DNA of 8,371 nucleotides from an uncultured Panacagrimonas sp. (GCA_946481265.1 CAMLNE010000185.1:1-8371); one strand, 5' to 3'; shown: positions 1-7,874, numbered from the stretch's first letter. Translations and numbers: made by a program. Notes: a model not told the origin generated them from the sequence alone.

Positions 1-687
1 GCGGCTGTAGATCGTGTCGACCTCGGCATCGTGCAGGGATACGTCCTCGGCCGCGGAGAAGAACGTGCGCACCTCCTCGCGCGAGAAGCGCAGGTCGTCG
101 GCCGACAGCAGCAGCGCGCGGTTGCCCACCAGCAGGCGCGCCAGTCCGATCTCCGGCACCGAGCGCGAGGCGATGAAGACGCGGATGTGGGCCGGGCAGC
201 GGATCAGGAAATCCTTCCAGAACGACAGCACCGCGGCCTCGGCCAGCACCTCGAACTCGTCGACGAACAGGGCGATGCGGCGGTCCAGCCGCGCCAGTGC
301 ATCGATCAGCCAGTCGGCCCGCTGCGCCGGCCGGCGATAGGAGGGACTCGGCGTCCCGGCCGGCCGCGTCGGGCTCGGACGGCCGGCGAGCCGCGCGAGC
401 ATCTCGCGCAGGCGTTCGGCATGCCGGCGGCTGTCGTTGTCGGTCTCGTCCAGGTCGAGCCGGCCGCACAGCAGCTGGCGCGCCTCGCAGGCCTCGCGGA
501 GCTGGTCCAGGGTGGTCGACTTTCCGTGGCCGGCCGGCGCCTGCAGGATCACCACGTTGGGCGCCTGCTCGCCGAACACCCGTCCGATGATGGCGCTGCG
601 CGCCACGCCCTTCCGCTCGGCGGGCCGTGCGGATGAGCCGTTCCGCCGCGTCGCGCCGCGTGCCGCCCGTCCGGAGCCGATCCCCAC
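1..687 (-). CDS. MalT-like ATP-dependent (STAND/LuxR-type) transcriptional regulator, N-terminal part only
   Basis: The frame is open from a GTG at 687-685 to the window edge, giving the first 229 residues; the C-terminus lies outside. A purine-rich AGGGAGG just upstream supports the GTG, and an in-frame TAG lies further upstream (760-762). Visible motifs are a P-loop APAGHGKST (about residues 50-58), the following GRLDLDETDND strand, a Walker B-like ALFVDEFEVL (139-148), and IASRSVPEIGLARLL, whose SR is typical of the MalT ATPase. The end, LRFSREEVRTFF followed by VDTIYS, matches the segment before the usual 'EGW' motif. Family members are about 900 residues: NTPase, helical repeats that bind an inducer, then a C-terminal LuxR helix-turn-helix. 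None of that C-terminal part is visible, so the DNA-binding role is inferred from the family. The gene is divergent from the BVMO operon and is the likely regulator of it. Another STAND ATPase is the main alternative. Confidence 0.82.
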   Translation of the reverse strand, partial: MGIGSGRAARGATRRNGSSARPAERKGVARSAIIGRVFGEQAPNVVILQAPAGHGKSTTLDQLREACEARQLLCGRLDLDETDNDSRRHAERLREMLARLAGRPSPTRPAGTPSPSYRRPAQRADWLIDALARLDRRIALFVDEFEVLAEAAVLSFWKDFLIRCPAHIRVFIASRSVPEIGLARLLVGNRALLLSADDLRFSREEVRTFFSAAEDVSLHDAEVDTIYSR

Positions 688-759
688 GCGCCCTCCCTGG
701 TCCCTGCGACCCGATTCCGGCCGCCGGGTGGGTCCCGGCGACGCCGCCAGTCCGTGATC

Positions 760-776
760 CTACCCATTCCGGGTAG
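760..776. promoter_or_regulatory. Perfect dyad in the divergent control region, candidate operator
   Basis: CTACCC and GGGTAG form a perfect 6-bp inverted repeat around a 5-bp centre (ATTCC). An AT-rich stretch (ATATTTT, 777-783) follows, the least GC-rich point of the intergenic region. The dyad is centred about 100 bp before the BVMO start and about 80 bp before the regulator start, where an activator or autoregulator site would be expected. I saw no convincing -10/-35 pair for either direction, as is common for activator-dependent promoters. Binding by the adjacent MalT-like protein is inference only. Confidence 0.4.
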
Positions 777-857
777 ATATTTTCCCCGACGCGCCCAATA
801 GCCTCCCCCTCATGCAACACGTCCACCGGCCATTGTCGCGGCCGGACGCACAAACGC

Positions 858-865
858 GAGGAGGA
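858..865 (+). promoter_or_regulatory. Ribosome binding site deciding the BVMO start
   Basis: GAGGAGGA ends 3 bases before the ATG at 869. The in-frame ATG at 812 is preceded by a pyrimidine-rich stretch with no Shine-Dalgarno. Its extra 19 residues look like translated leader. The start at 869 is therefore preferred. Confidence 0.8.
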
Positions 866-868
866 TCC

Positions 869-2833
869 ATGGGCATCAGCACCCCAACCAAAGCGACCGA
901 TCCGGCTGCGCCGGCCGCCCTGCACCCGCACATCAACCGGCTGCATGCCGACGACGCGACCCTGCGCCGGCATTGCGAGGCCGGCGAACTGCCGGTGCTG
1001 CTGCTGACCGCCGCGCACCTGGCCGGCGACGCGACGCTGCTGCGCCCGGAATGGGCACCCGGCTACCAGCTCGCGACCTATGCGCCGAACCTGTCGCCCG
1101 AGCAGGAAGCACGGGCCCGCGAGCATTGCTACGCGGCGCTCAAGGCCTTCCGCGATTCCGGTAGCGCCGCGCCGCAGCGACCCGGTTACGACTTCCTGCA
1201 GCAGGCACTGGGATGGATCTGCGGTCGCGATGCCGAGCCACTGCACGCCCTGCTCAACGAGCAGTTCGTGTTCGGCCAGGACGATCCGCAGAAGCCGGCG
1301 TGGACCAAGCAGCGCCTGGCGCCGGAGCGTGACTTCCACGTGGTGATCGTCGGCGCTGGCGAAAGCGGCCTGCTGACCGCGCACCGCCTGCGCCAGGCGG
1401 GAGTGGATTTCACCCTCTACGAGAAGAACACCGAGGTCGGCGGCACCTGGTGGGAGAACCGCTACCCCGGCTGTCGCGTCGACATCAACAGCTTCATCTA
1501 CAGCTATGCCTTCGCGCAGCGCAGCTGGCCGGAATACTTTGGTCGTCGCGATGACGTCCTGGCCTACCTGAAGGACTGCGCGGACCGCCTGGGCCTGCGC
1601 GAGCACCTGCGCCTGTCGTCCGAGGTGCAGTCCATCCGCTGGGATCCGGCCACGCGCCGCTGGCAGGTGTGCGTGCGCGACGCCCGGGGCGAGCACCAGG
1701 TCAGTGCCAACGTGGTGGTCAGCGGCGTCGGCCAGCTCAACCGGCCGAGCTGGCCGGATATCCCGGGACGCGAGGATTTCGCGGGCCCGAGCTTCCACTC
1801 CGCGCGCTGGGACGATGGCGTGGACCTCAGGGGCAAGCGGGTGGGCGTGATCGGCACCGGCGCCAGTGCCCTGCAGTTCATCCCGCCGGTGGCGGAGCAG
1901 GCGGCCGGGCTGTCGATCTTCATGCGCACGGTGCCCTGGCTGCTGCCCACCCCGCTGCTGCGCAAGCCGGTGGAGCCCGACCTGCACTGGCTGATCGAGC
2001 ACGTGCCCAACTACGCGCAGTGGCACCGCCTGTTCACCGTCACGCCGCAGCTGATCGGCTTCCTCGAGCAGGCGATCGTCGACCCGGACTACCCGCCGAC
2101 CGAGACCGCGATCTCCGCGTCCAACGACCTCGTGCGCCAGGGCCTCACCGCCTGGGTGGAAGCGCAGATCCAGGACCGGCCCGAGCTGCGACCGCTGCTG
2201 ATCCCCAGCGCCCCGCCCGGCTCCAAGCGCCTGCCGCGTGACGACGGCACCTGGATCGCCACGCTCAAGCGCGACAACGTGCGCGCCGTCACCTGCGACA
2301 TCGAACGCATCACACCCCGCGGCATCCGCACCGTCGACGGCGAGGAGCACGAATTCGACGTGCTGATCTACGGCACCGGCTTCAAGGCCTCGGAGTTCCT
2401 GATGCCGATGAAGGTCAGCGGCCGCGACGGTCTCGACCTGCACCAGGCCTGGGACGGCGATGCGCGCGCCTACCTGGGCTCGACCATCAGCGGTTTCCCC
2501 AACCTGTTCTGCCTGTACGGGCCCAACACCAACCTGGTGCTGCACGGCGCGAGCATCGTCTACATCTCGGAGTGCGCGGCCAACTACGTGGTCGACGGCG
2601 TGCGCCTGATGCTCGAACGCGGCCTGGACGTGCTCGACGTCAAGCCCGAGGTCTACGCGCAATACAACGAGCGGCTCGATCAGGCCAACGCGATGCGCGC
2701 CTGGGGATTTTCCAGGGTGAGCAGCTGGTACAAGAACAAGAAGGGCCGCGTCACGCAGAACTGGCCCTTCACCGCGCTCGAGCTCTGGCGCCGCACGCGC
2801 GCCATCGATCCCAACGATTACCAGACCCACTGA
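869..2833 (+). CDS. Type I Baeyer-Villiger flavin monooxygenase, 4-hydroxyacetophenone monooxygenase (HAPMO/HapE)-like
   Basis: The 654-residue product belongs to the FAD- and NADPH-dependent enzymes that turn ketones into esters or lactones using O2 in the cytoplasm. In order it shows an N-terminal extension of about 155 residues, as in HAPMO and absent from cyclohexanone monooxygenases; the FAD Rossmann motif GAGESG (162-167); the BVMO motif GGTWWENRYPGCRVD (191-205); the fingerprint FAGPSFHSARWD (304-315), matching FxGxxxHxxxW(P/D); the NADPH motif GTGASA (329-334); and YGTGF (501-505). R353 in FMRT and K453-R454 in SKRLPRD match, as I recall, HAPMO residues implicated in NADPH binding and catalysis. 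The C-terminal WGFSRVSSWYKNKKGRVTQN is also HAPMO-like, and length fits HAPMO (about 640). It is the first gene of the operon; the SDR starts 26 bp after its stop. Family assignment is secure. The substrate is not: aryl ketone, cyclic ketone and steroid are all possible. Confidence 0.95.
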   Translation: MGISTPTKATDPAAPAALHPHINRLHADDATLRRHCEAGELPVLLLTAAHLAGDATLLRPEWAPGYQLATYAPNLSPEQEARAREHCYAALKAFRDSGSAAPQRPGYDFLQQALGWICGRDAEPLHALLNEQFVFGQDDPQKPAWTKQRLAPERDFHVVIVGAGESGLLTAHRLRQAGVDFTLYEKNTEVGGTWWENRYPGCRVDINSFIYSYAFAQRSWPEYFGRRDDVLAYLKDCADRLGLREHLRLSSEVQSIRWDPATRRWQVCVRDARGEHQVSANVVVSGVGQLNRPSWPDIPGREDFAGPSFHSARWDDGVDLRGKRVGVIGTGASALQFIPPVAEQAAGLSIFMRTVPWLLPTPLLRKPVEPDLHWLIEHVPNYAQWHRLFTVTPQLIGFLEQAIVDPDYPPTETAISASNDLVRQGLTAWVEAQIQDRPELRPLLIPSAPPGSKRLPRDDGTWIATLKRDNVRAVTCDIERITPRGIRTVDGEEHEFDVLIYGTGFKASEFLMPMKVSGRDGLDLHQAWDGDARAYLGSTISGFPNLFCLYGPNTNLVLHGASIVYISECAANYVVDGVRLMLERGLDVLDVKPEVYAQYNERLDQANAMRAWGFSRVSSWYKNKKGRVTQNWPFTALELWRRTRAIDPNDYQTH

Positions 2834-2859
2834 CCGGAACCCGCAAAGGAGATCCCCCG

Positions 2860-3678
2860 ATGAGCTACGACCCTGCCCTGTTCCGCCTGGACGGAAAGGT
2901 GGCCCTGATCACCGGCGCCGCGCGCGGCCTGGGCGCGACGTTCGCGCGCACCCTGGCCGGCGCCGGCGCCGCCGTGCTGCTCACCGACGTGCTCGAGGAA
3001 GCCGGCCGCCAGACCGCGGAGGCGATCCAGGCGGCCGGTGGCAATGCCGATTTCGCGCGCCAGGACGTCACCAGCGAAGCGGACTGGGAAAGCGCGGTGG
3101 CCTTCGCGGTGAAGCGCTTCGGCCGCCTCGACATCCTGGTCAACAACGCCGGCATCGAGCGCATGGTGCTCACCAGCCAACAGTCGGCAGAGGAATTCCG
3201 GCTGCTCATGGACATCAACGTCACCGGTGTCTTCCTCGGCTGCAAGCACGCCATCCGCGCGATGTCGCCCGGCGGCGCCAGCGGGCACGGCGGCTCGATC
3301 ATCAACCTGTCCTCGATCGCGGGGAAGGTCGGCATCCCGGCGGTGGCGGCGTACTGCGCATCCAAGGGTGCGGTGTCGCTGATGACCAAGTCGATCGCGG
3401 TGGAATGCGCCGCGCTCAAGAACGGCATCCGGGTGAACTCGATCCATCCCGGCGTGGTGTGGACCGACATGGGCAAGGCCCTGCCGCAGCAGATGGTCGA
3501 TGTCGGCATCGCGCCGGACGCGGCCACCGCCGAGACGATGTTCAAGGCCGCCCACCCGATCGGCCGCTTCGGCGTGCCGGGCGACATCGCCAATGCTGCG
3601 CTATACCTTGCGTCCGACGCCGCGAGCTGGATGACGGGCTCCGAGTTCGTGGTCGACGGCGGCTACACCGCGATGTAG
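2860..3678 (+). CDS. Classical short-chain dehydrogenase/reductase, NAD(H)-type alcohol/ketone oxidoreductase
   Basis: The 272-residue product is a complete classical SDR. It has the cofactor motif TGAARGLG (18-25), an acidic residue D43 ending strand beta-2 (LLTDV, which favours NAD(H) over NADP(H)), NNAG (95-98), and the catalytic tetrad N120, S152, Y165, K169 in the expected YxxxK spacing. The N-SIHPG segment (193-198) and the C-terminal VVDGGYTAM are also typical. AAAGGAGA ends 7 bases before the ATG. It sits 26 bp after the BVMO and 51 bp before the flavoprotein, on the same strand. In known cyclopentanol and cyclohexanol pathways an SDR of this kind oxidises the alcohol to the ketone used by the BVMO, so the same role is inferred here. 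A hydroxysteroid dehydrogenase is an alternative that family motifs alone cannot separate. No odd features seen. Confidence 0.93.
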   Translation: MSYDPALFRLDGKVALITGAARGLGATFARTLAGAGAAVLLTDVLEEAGRQTAEAIQAAGGNADFARQDVTSEADWESAVAFAVKRFGRLDILVNNAGIERMVLTSQQSAEEFRLLMDINVTGVFLGCKHAIRAMSPGGASGHGGSIINLSSIAGKVGIPAVAAYCASKGAVSLMTKSIAVECAALKNGIRVNSIHPGVVWTDMGKALPQQMVDVGIAPDAATAETMFKAAHPIGRFGVPGDIANAALYLASDAASWMTGSEFVVDGGYTAM

Positions 3679-3729
3679 CGCGGCCACGCCTGCACAGACA
3701 ACAACACGGAACAGGAGGGGAACGAGCCA

Positions 3730-5487
3730 ATGACGAGCACGATGGGAATCAAGCGACGCGAGGTCCTGAAGGGACTGCTGGGTGGCGCGGCACTGGGCGG
3801 CGCCACGACGGCGGTGGCGGCCGAACCGGCCGGCAAGGCGACGCAGTGGGCGCACGAGGCGGACCTCGTCATCGTCGGCACCGGCATTGCCGCCACCAGC
3901 GCGGCGATCGCGGCCACGCAGGCCGGTGCCTCGGTGATCATGCTGGAGAAGATGCCGTTCAAGGGCGGCACCACGACCAAGTCGGCCGGCGTGTTCTGGA
4001 TCCCGAACAATCCGCTGCTGCGCGCCACCGGTGTGGTCGACGACCGGCTCGACGCGCTGCGCTACATGGTGCGGCTGGGCTATCCCGACCTCTACCGCGC
4101 CGATGATCCCACGCTGGGCGCGCCGGCCGAGGCCTATGCCCTGCTCGAAACCTTCGTCGACAACGCCAGCCGCGTGCTGGAGACGCTGATGGCGCAGACC
4201 GGGCTGCAGGTGATGCCCTGGCTTCACGCGCCCGGCGCGATCTGGCCCGACTACTACGGCCACATCGCGGAGAACAAGGTCCACCAGGGCCGCTCGCTGG
4301 TGACCAATGTGCAGGCCTGGCCCGATCGGCACTTCTGGGCCGGTGGCGGCGGCAGCGGGGAATCGCTGCTCTGGATGCTGCAGCAGGACTTCGATCAGCG
4401 GCGCATCCGGGTCCTGCTCGAGCACCGCGTGCTCGCGGTGACGCAGAACGCGCGCGGCGAGGTCAACGGCGTGGTGGTGGATTCCGGCGAGGACCACCCG
4501 ATCCGCGTGCACGCGCACAAGGCGGTGCTCTTCGCCACCGGCGGCTTCACCCACAACGTGGCGATGTCCGACGCCTTCCTGCGCGGACGGATCTGGGGCG
4601 GCTGCGCGGCGCCCGGCAGCACCGGCGATTTCATCCCGATCGCGGCCGGCCTGGGGGCGCCGCTGGGCAACATGAACAACGCCTGGTGGGCACAGGTGGC
4701 GGTGGAAGTCGCGGTCAAGACGCGCAGCGTGCCGTCCAACATCTGGTCGCCGCCGGGTGACAGCATGATCGAGGTCAACCGCTACGGCCGTCGGTTCGGC
4801 AACGAGAAGATCGCCTACAACGAGCGTGCGCAGCTGCACTTCATCTGGGATCCGGTGCGCCTGGAATATCCCAACCAGCTCGGCTTCATGATCTGGGACG
4901 CGCGCACCGCCCAGGCCTACGCCGGCTACGACCCGATTCCGGCCGCCAACGCCAAGTCGGCACACGTGATCGAGGCCGCCACGCTCACCGAGCTGCGCGA
5001 GCGCATCGAGGAGCGCCTCGAAGGCATCGCCGCCCGCACCGGCGGCCTGAAGCTCGACGCGGACTTCGACGCCAACCTGCGCGAGTCGATCGAACGCTTC
5101 AACGGCTTTGCCAAGAAGGGCAAGGACGCCGACTTCCACCGCGGCGAGACCCCCAACGAGAACGCCTGGCAGTTCGCGGTGGTCAAGCCGGTGGGCAATC
5201 GCTACCCGAACAAGACGCTGCACCCGATCGCCTCCGATGGTCCGTACTACGCGGTGATCCTCGGCGCCGGCACGCTGGACACCAAGGGCGGCCCCATCAC
5301 CAACGCGGACGGCCAGGTGCTCGACGCCGATCGCAAGCCGATTCCCGGCCTGTACGGCGCAGGCAATTGCGTGGCCAGTCCCGCGGCGCAGGCCTACTGG
5401 GGCGGCGGCGGCACCATCGGTCCGGCCATGACCTTCGGCTACCTGGCCGGCACCGCCGCGGCCGGTGAGCCGGCCAGGGACGCCTGA
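3730..5487 (+). CDS. Tat-exported FAD-dependent dehydrogenase of the fumarate reductase/3-ketosteroid dehydrogenase superfamily
   Basis: The 585-residue product begins with a twin-arginine signal: KRREVLKG (8-15), a hydrophobic Gly/Ala stretch, and an Ala-rich cleavage region near 28-32, so it should be folded with FAD and exported to the periplasm. The FAD motif GTGIAA (50-55) ends in the ribose-binding acid E73. GGTTTKSAGVFWIPNN (79-94) is the second FAD segment of this superfamily. The C-terminus, GLYGAGN then AYWGGGGTIGPAMTFGYLAG, follows 3-ketosteroid-dehydrogenase proteins rather than fumarate reductases: Y556 sits where KstD enzymes have a catalytic Tyr and fumarate reductases have Arg. 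PDYYGH (173-178) resembles the KstD SDYYP segment. AGGAGGGG 9 bases upstream supports the ATG. A c-type cytochrome gene starts 2 bp after its stop and probably encodes its electron acceptor. The likely reaction is desaturation next to a carbonyl, but the substrate is unknown and an enone reductase remains possible. Confidence 0.88.
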   Translation: MTSTMGIKRREVLKGLLGGAALGGATTAVAAEPAGKATQWAHEADLVIVGTGIAATSAAIAATQAGASVIMLEKMPFKGGTTTKSAGVFWIPNNPLLRATGVVDDRLDALRYMVRLGYPDLYRADDPTLGAPAEAYALLETFVDNASRVLETLMAQTGLQVMPWLHAPGAIWPDYYGHIAENKVHQGRSLVTNVQAWPDRHFWAGGGGSGESLLWMLQQDFDQRRIRVLLEHRVLAVTQNARGEVNGVVVDSGEDHPIRVHAHKAVLFATGGFTHNVAMSDAFLRGRIWGGCAAPGSTGDFIPIAAGLGAPLGNMNNAWWAQVAVEVAVKTRSVPSNIWSPPGDSMIEVNRYGRRFGNEKIAYNERAQLHFIWDPVRLEYPNQLGFMIWDARTAQAYAGYDPIPAANAKSAHVIEAATLTELRERIEERLEGIAARTGGLKLDADFDANLRESIERFNGFAKKGKDADFHRGETPNENAWQFAVVKPVGNRYPNKTLHPIASDGPYYAVILGAGTLDTKGGPITNADGQVLDADRKPIPGLYGAGNCVASPAAQAYWGGGGTIGPAMTFGYLAGTAAAGEPARDA

Positions 5488-5489
5488 GG

Positions 5490-5921
5490 ATGCGGGTCAG
5501 GCCGCTCATGACCCGCGCCGCGCGCTGCGGCGCAACGCTGCTGCTGGGCCTGGCTGCCGGTGGCGTGCTCGCCGCGGATCCGGCCGCCACGGTCAGCTTC
5601 AGGAAGGACCTGCAGCCGATCCTCAACGCGCGCTGCGTGGTCTGCCACGTCACCGGCGCGGAGAACGGCGAGCTCAACCTGGCGCGCTCGGTGGCGCTCA
5701 GGAACCTGGTCTCGGTGCCCAGCGCGCAGGCACCGCTGCCCCGCGTGATGCCCGGCAAGCCGGCGCAAAGCTACCTGATGCACAAGCTGCTCGACACGCA
5801 GGCGAGCGTCGGGGGCAGCGGCGGGCGCATGCCCCTGACGGACACCGCGTCCAGCCCGATGGATCCGGCGCAGATCGAGCAGTTCCGCGCCTGGATCGAG
5901 CAGGGCGCCGCGGACAACTGA
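5490..5921 (+). CDS. Exported mono-haem c-type cytochrome, likely electron acceptor of the flavoprotein
   Basis: The 143-residue product has a Sec-type signal peptide: a basic N-terminus, hydrophobic TLLLGLAAGGVLA, and predicted cleavage near residue 29. One haem-attachment motif follows, CVVCH (49-53). RMP with M114 is the probable distal haem ligand. The body, from SFRKDLQPILNARC to IEQFRAWIEQGA, resembles the compact cytochrome domain often labelled 'planctomycete-type' or PSD1-associated. AGGGA lies 9 bases before the ATG at 5490; ATG 5508 is a possible later start with a weaker ribosome site, and either leaves a signal peptide. Only 2 bp separate it from the flavoprotein stop, suggesting translational coupling. 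It is the last gene of the operon, followed by a terminator. Passing electrons from the exported FAD enzyme to the respiratory chain is inferred from adjacency and shared compartment. Confidence 0.88.
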   Translation: MRVRPLMTRAARCGATLLLGLAAGGVLAADPAATVSFRKDLQPILNARCVVCHVTGAENGELNLARSVALRNLVSVPSAQAPLPRVMPGKPAQSYLMHKLLDTQASVGGSGGRMPLTDTASSPMDPAQIEQFRAWIEQGAADN

Positions 5922-5936
5922 AGAAGAGCACCCTCG

Positions 5937-5962
5937 CCTTGCGCGACGGCGCGCAGGGTTTT
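5937..5962 (+). terminator. Rho-independent terminator of the BVMO operon
   Basis: CCTTGCGCG (5937-5945) pairs with CGCGCAGGG (5950-5958) to give a 9-bp stem with one G-U pair and a four-base loop (ACGG), followed directly by TTTT. It lies 15 bp after the cytochrome stop. Read on the minus strand there is no following T-run, so it serves the plus-strand operon rather than the convergent EAL gene. Confidence 0.75.
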
Positions 5963-5987
5963 CCGTCTGCGGCCGGCCCGGAACGGG

Positions 5988-7874
5988 TCAGCCGGCGCGC
6001 AGGATCGGATTGCCGGCGGCATCGAGCACGCCGGCACGCGCCTCGCCGGACAGCGAGAACGCGGTCGGGCGACGCGGCTCGACGCGCCCCGCCTGGAGCA
6101 TGGCCTCGAACTTCTGCGCCGGCACCGCCGCACTGAACAGGAAGCCCTGCAGGCTGTCGCAGCCGAGCTTGGCCAGGACCTGCGCCTGGTGCGGCGTCTC
6201 CACGCCCTCGGCGATCACGGTCATGCCCAGCGCCTTGGCCATGGAGATCATCGCGCGCACGATCGCCATGGTGCTGCGGTCCTCGTCCAGGCCGCTGACG
6301 AAGGACTGGTCGATCTTGATGGCGTCCAGCGGCAGGCGGCGCAGGTAGGCCAGCGAGGAGTAGCCGGTGCCGAAGTCGTCCAGCGCCACCGTCACGCCCA
6401 TCTCGCGCACGGCCGCCAGCCAGCTGCTGGCCGCGTCGAAATCCGTGATCAGCGCGCTCTCGGTGATCTCGAGCTCCAGGTGCTCGGCGCGCGCACCGGT
6501 GGTGGCGAACAGCTGGCGCAGCCGGTCGAAGATGCCGCGATGGTGCAGCTTGAGTGCGGACAGGTTCACGCCGATGCGAAAGCCGCTGAAGCGCTTCTGC
6601 CACTCCGCGATCTGCGTGCAGGCCGCGGTGAGCACGTAGTCGTCCAGCGCCGGGATCAGGCCGCCCGCCTCGGCGATGGGCACGAACTCGGCGGGGCCGA
6701 TGTACTCGCCATTGCGCAAGGGCCAGCGGATCAGCGTCTCGCCACCGGTCAGCGCGCCCGTCTTCACGTCGATCTTGGGCTGGTAGAAGGGAACCAGGCG
6801 CTCGCCCTCGATCGCCTGGCGCAGGCGCAGCTCGAGCGTCAGGGACGTGGCGAGATCGGGCGTGATCGTGCGCAGACGATCGCGCAGCCCCTGCGGGCGG
6901 GTGAGCGTCAGGATCTGGTCGAGATGCTTGAGCAGTTCCGGACCCCGCTCGCCGTCCTGCGGGAAGATCGCGATGGCGCTGCGCACGTCCAGCGGCACGG
7001 CGCGGCCGTCCAGCACGACATCCGACTGCAGCGCCTCGGCGGCGCGCGCACCGACCTCGCGGGCGTGCCGCGCTGCGCTCTCGGCGGTGTCGCCCGCGTG
7101 CGGCGCCAGCACCGCGGCGAACAGGTCATCGGCGATGCGCGCCACGAAATCCATCGGCCGCACGCTCCGGCGCATGCTGGCTGCCGCGGCACCGAGCAGC
7201 TGGTCGAAGGACTCCTTGCACATCGAAGCCTGCAGGTTGGTGTAGTGCTCGATGTTGAGCGCGATCACCGCCATCGGCAGATGGTCGCCTTCGGCACGCT
7301 GGCGCGTGCGCTCGAGCAGTTCGAGCATGCGGCGACGGTTGGGCAGGCCGGTGACGAGATCGTGACTGAACAGGAATTCGGCGCGCGCCACGGTCCGCTC
7401 GCGCTCGGCGAGCTGCTCGCGCATGGTCTCCACCATGCGCTCGAGCTCCTCGGTGCGCGCCCTTGCCTCGAAGCCCAGGGCCTGCGCCCGTCGGTCGAGC
7501 GCCAGGTAGCTGCGGATACGCGCGCGCAGCAGCTCGGGATGCAGCGGCTTGTGCAGCACGTCCGCAGCGCCGGCTTCGAACGCGTCGCGCACGAAGGCCT
7601 CGCCCGGTGCATCGCACATCAGCACCACCGTCGTGTCGCGCGTCGACGGCGTGACCATCAGACGGCGGCAGATCTCCAGGCCCGACATGCCCTCCAGGTG
7701 CGCGGACAGGAACACGAGGTCGGGGATGGCGTTCTCGAGGATCGCGTTGAGCAGTTTGCGACCATCCTCCCACTGCACGACCGAGCCCAGACCGTGCATG
7801 GCCACCGAAGACCACGCGCGATCATCCACCGGCTGGTCGGCGACGAAGATTCTGGTTTGCTTGTTTGGATCCAT
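5988..7874 (-). CDS. REC-GGDEF-EAL protein: probable c-di-GMP phosphodiesterase with degenerate REC and GGDEF domains
   Basis: The product has 628 residues from the ATG at 7874. A TTG further upstream would add 35 residues that look like leader. Residues 7-125 are a receiver fold, but the phosphoacceptor Asp is Ser57 (PDLVFLSAHL) and the conserved Thr/Ser is Cys87; only K109-P110 remains. A coiled linker (about 126-165) leads to a GGDEF domain with intact DLVTGLPNR (172-180), but the active-site motif reads ADDLF (248-252), so cyclase activity is unlikely. The EAL domain (about 345-595) has ETL for EAL. E379, N437, E469, D499, D500, K520, E556 and Q576 are all present, with the spacing I recall for the RocR catalytic set. 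DDFGTGYSSL (loop 6) is intact. It should therefore hydrolyse c-di-GMP to pGpG in the cytoplasm. About 30 residues follow the EAL domain with no recognised motif. It converges on the operon and has no evident functional link to it. Confidence 0.93.
   Translation of the reverse strand: MDPNKQTRIFVADQPVDDRAWSSVAMHGLGSVVQWEDGRKLLNAILENAIPDLVFLSAHLEGMSGLEICRRLMVTPSTRDTTVVLMCDAPGEAFVRDAFEAGAADVLHKPLHPELLRARIRSYLALDRRAQALGFEARARTEELERMVETMREQLAERERTVARAEFLFSHDLVTGLPNRRRMLELLERTRQRAEGDHLPMAVIALNIEHYTNLQASMCKESFDQLLGAAAASMRRSVRPMDFVARIADDLFAAVLAPHAGDTAESAARHAREVGARAAEALQSDVVLDGRAVPLDVRSAIAIFPQDGERGPELLKHLDQILTLTRPQGLRDRLRTITPDLATSLTLELRLRQAIEGERLVPFYQPKIDVKTGALTGGETLIRWPLRNGEYIGPAEFVPIAEAGGLIPALDDYVLTAACTQIAEWQKRFSGFRIGVNLSALKLHHRGIFDRLRQLFATTGARAEHLELEITESALITDFDAASSWLAAVREMGVTVALDDFGTGYSSLAYLRRLPLDAIKIDQSFVSGLDEDRSTMAIVRAMISMAKALGMTVIAEGVETPHQAQVLAKLGCDSLQGFLFSAAVPAQKFEAMLQAGRVEPRRPTAFSLSGEARAGVLDAAGNPILRAG

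Noticed and set aside
31..636. Plus-strand open frames of about 100-200 residues at the left end
   Set aside because: The opposite strand carries Walker A, Walker B and MalT-type motifs in one continuous frame to the window edge, so the plus frames are antisense artefacts.
812..868. Upstream ATG start for the BVMO
   Set aside because: No ribosome site precedes it and the added residues are unlike the family N-terminus; ATG 869 has GAGGAGGA upstream.
3601..5223. 540-residue open frame on the minus strand opposite the flavoprotein gene
   Set aside because: The product is rich in His/Arg/Ala/Gly without any domain motif and is the antisense of a gene with clear FAD motifs. Long antisense frames are normal at this GC content.
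3730..5487. Calling the exported flavoprotein a fumarate reductase
   Set aside because: The C-terminal active-site segment carries Tyr with GGGGTIGPAMTFG, as in KstD-type enzymes, rather than the NRLGGNAL-type segment with its catalytic Arg.
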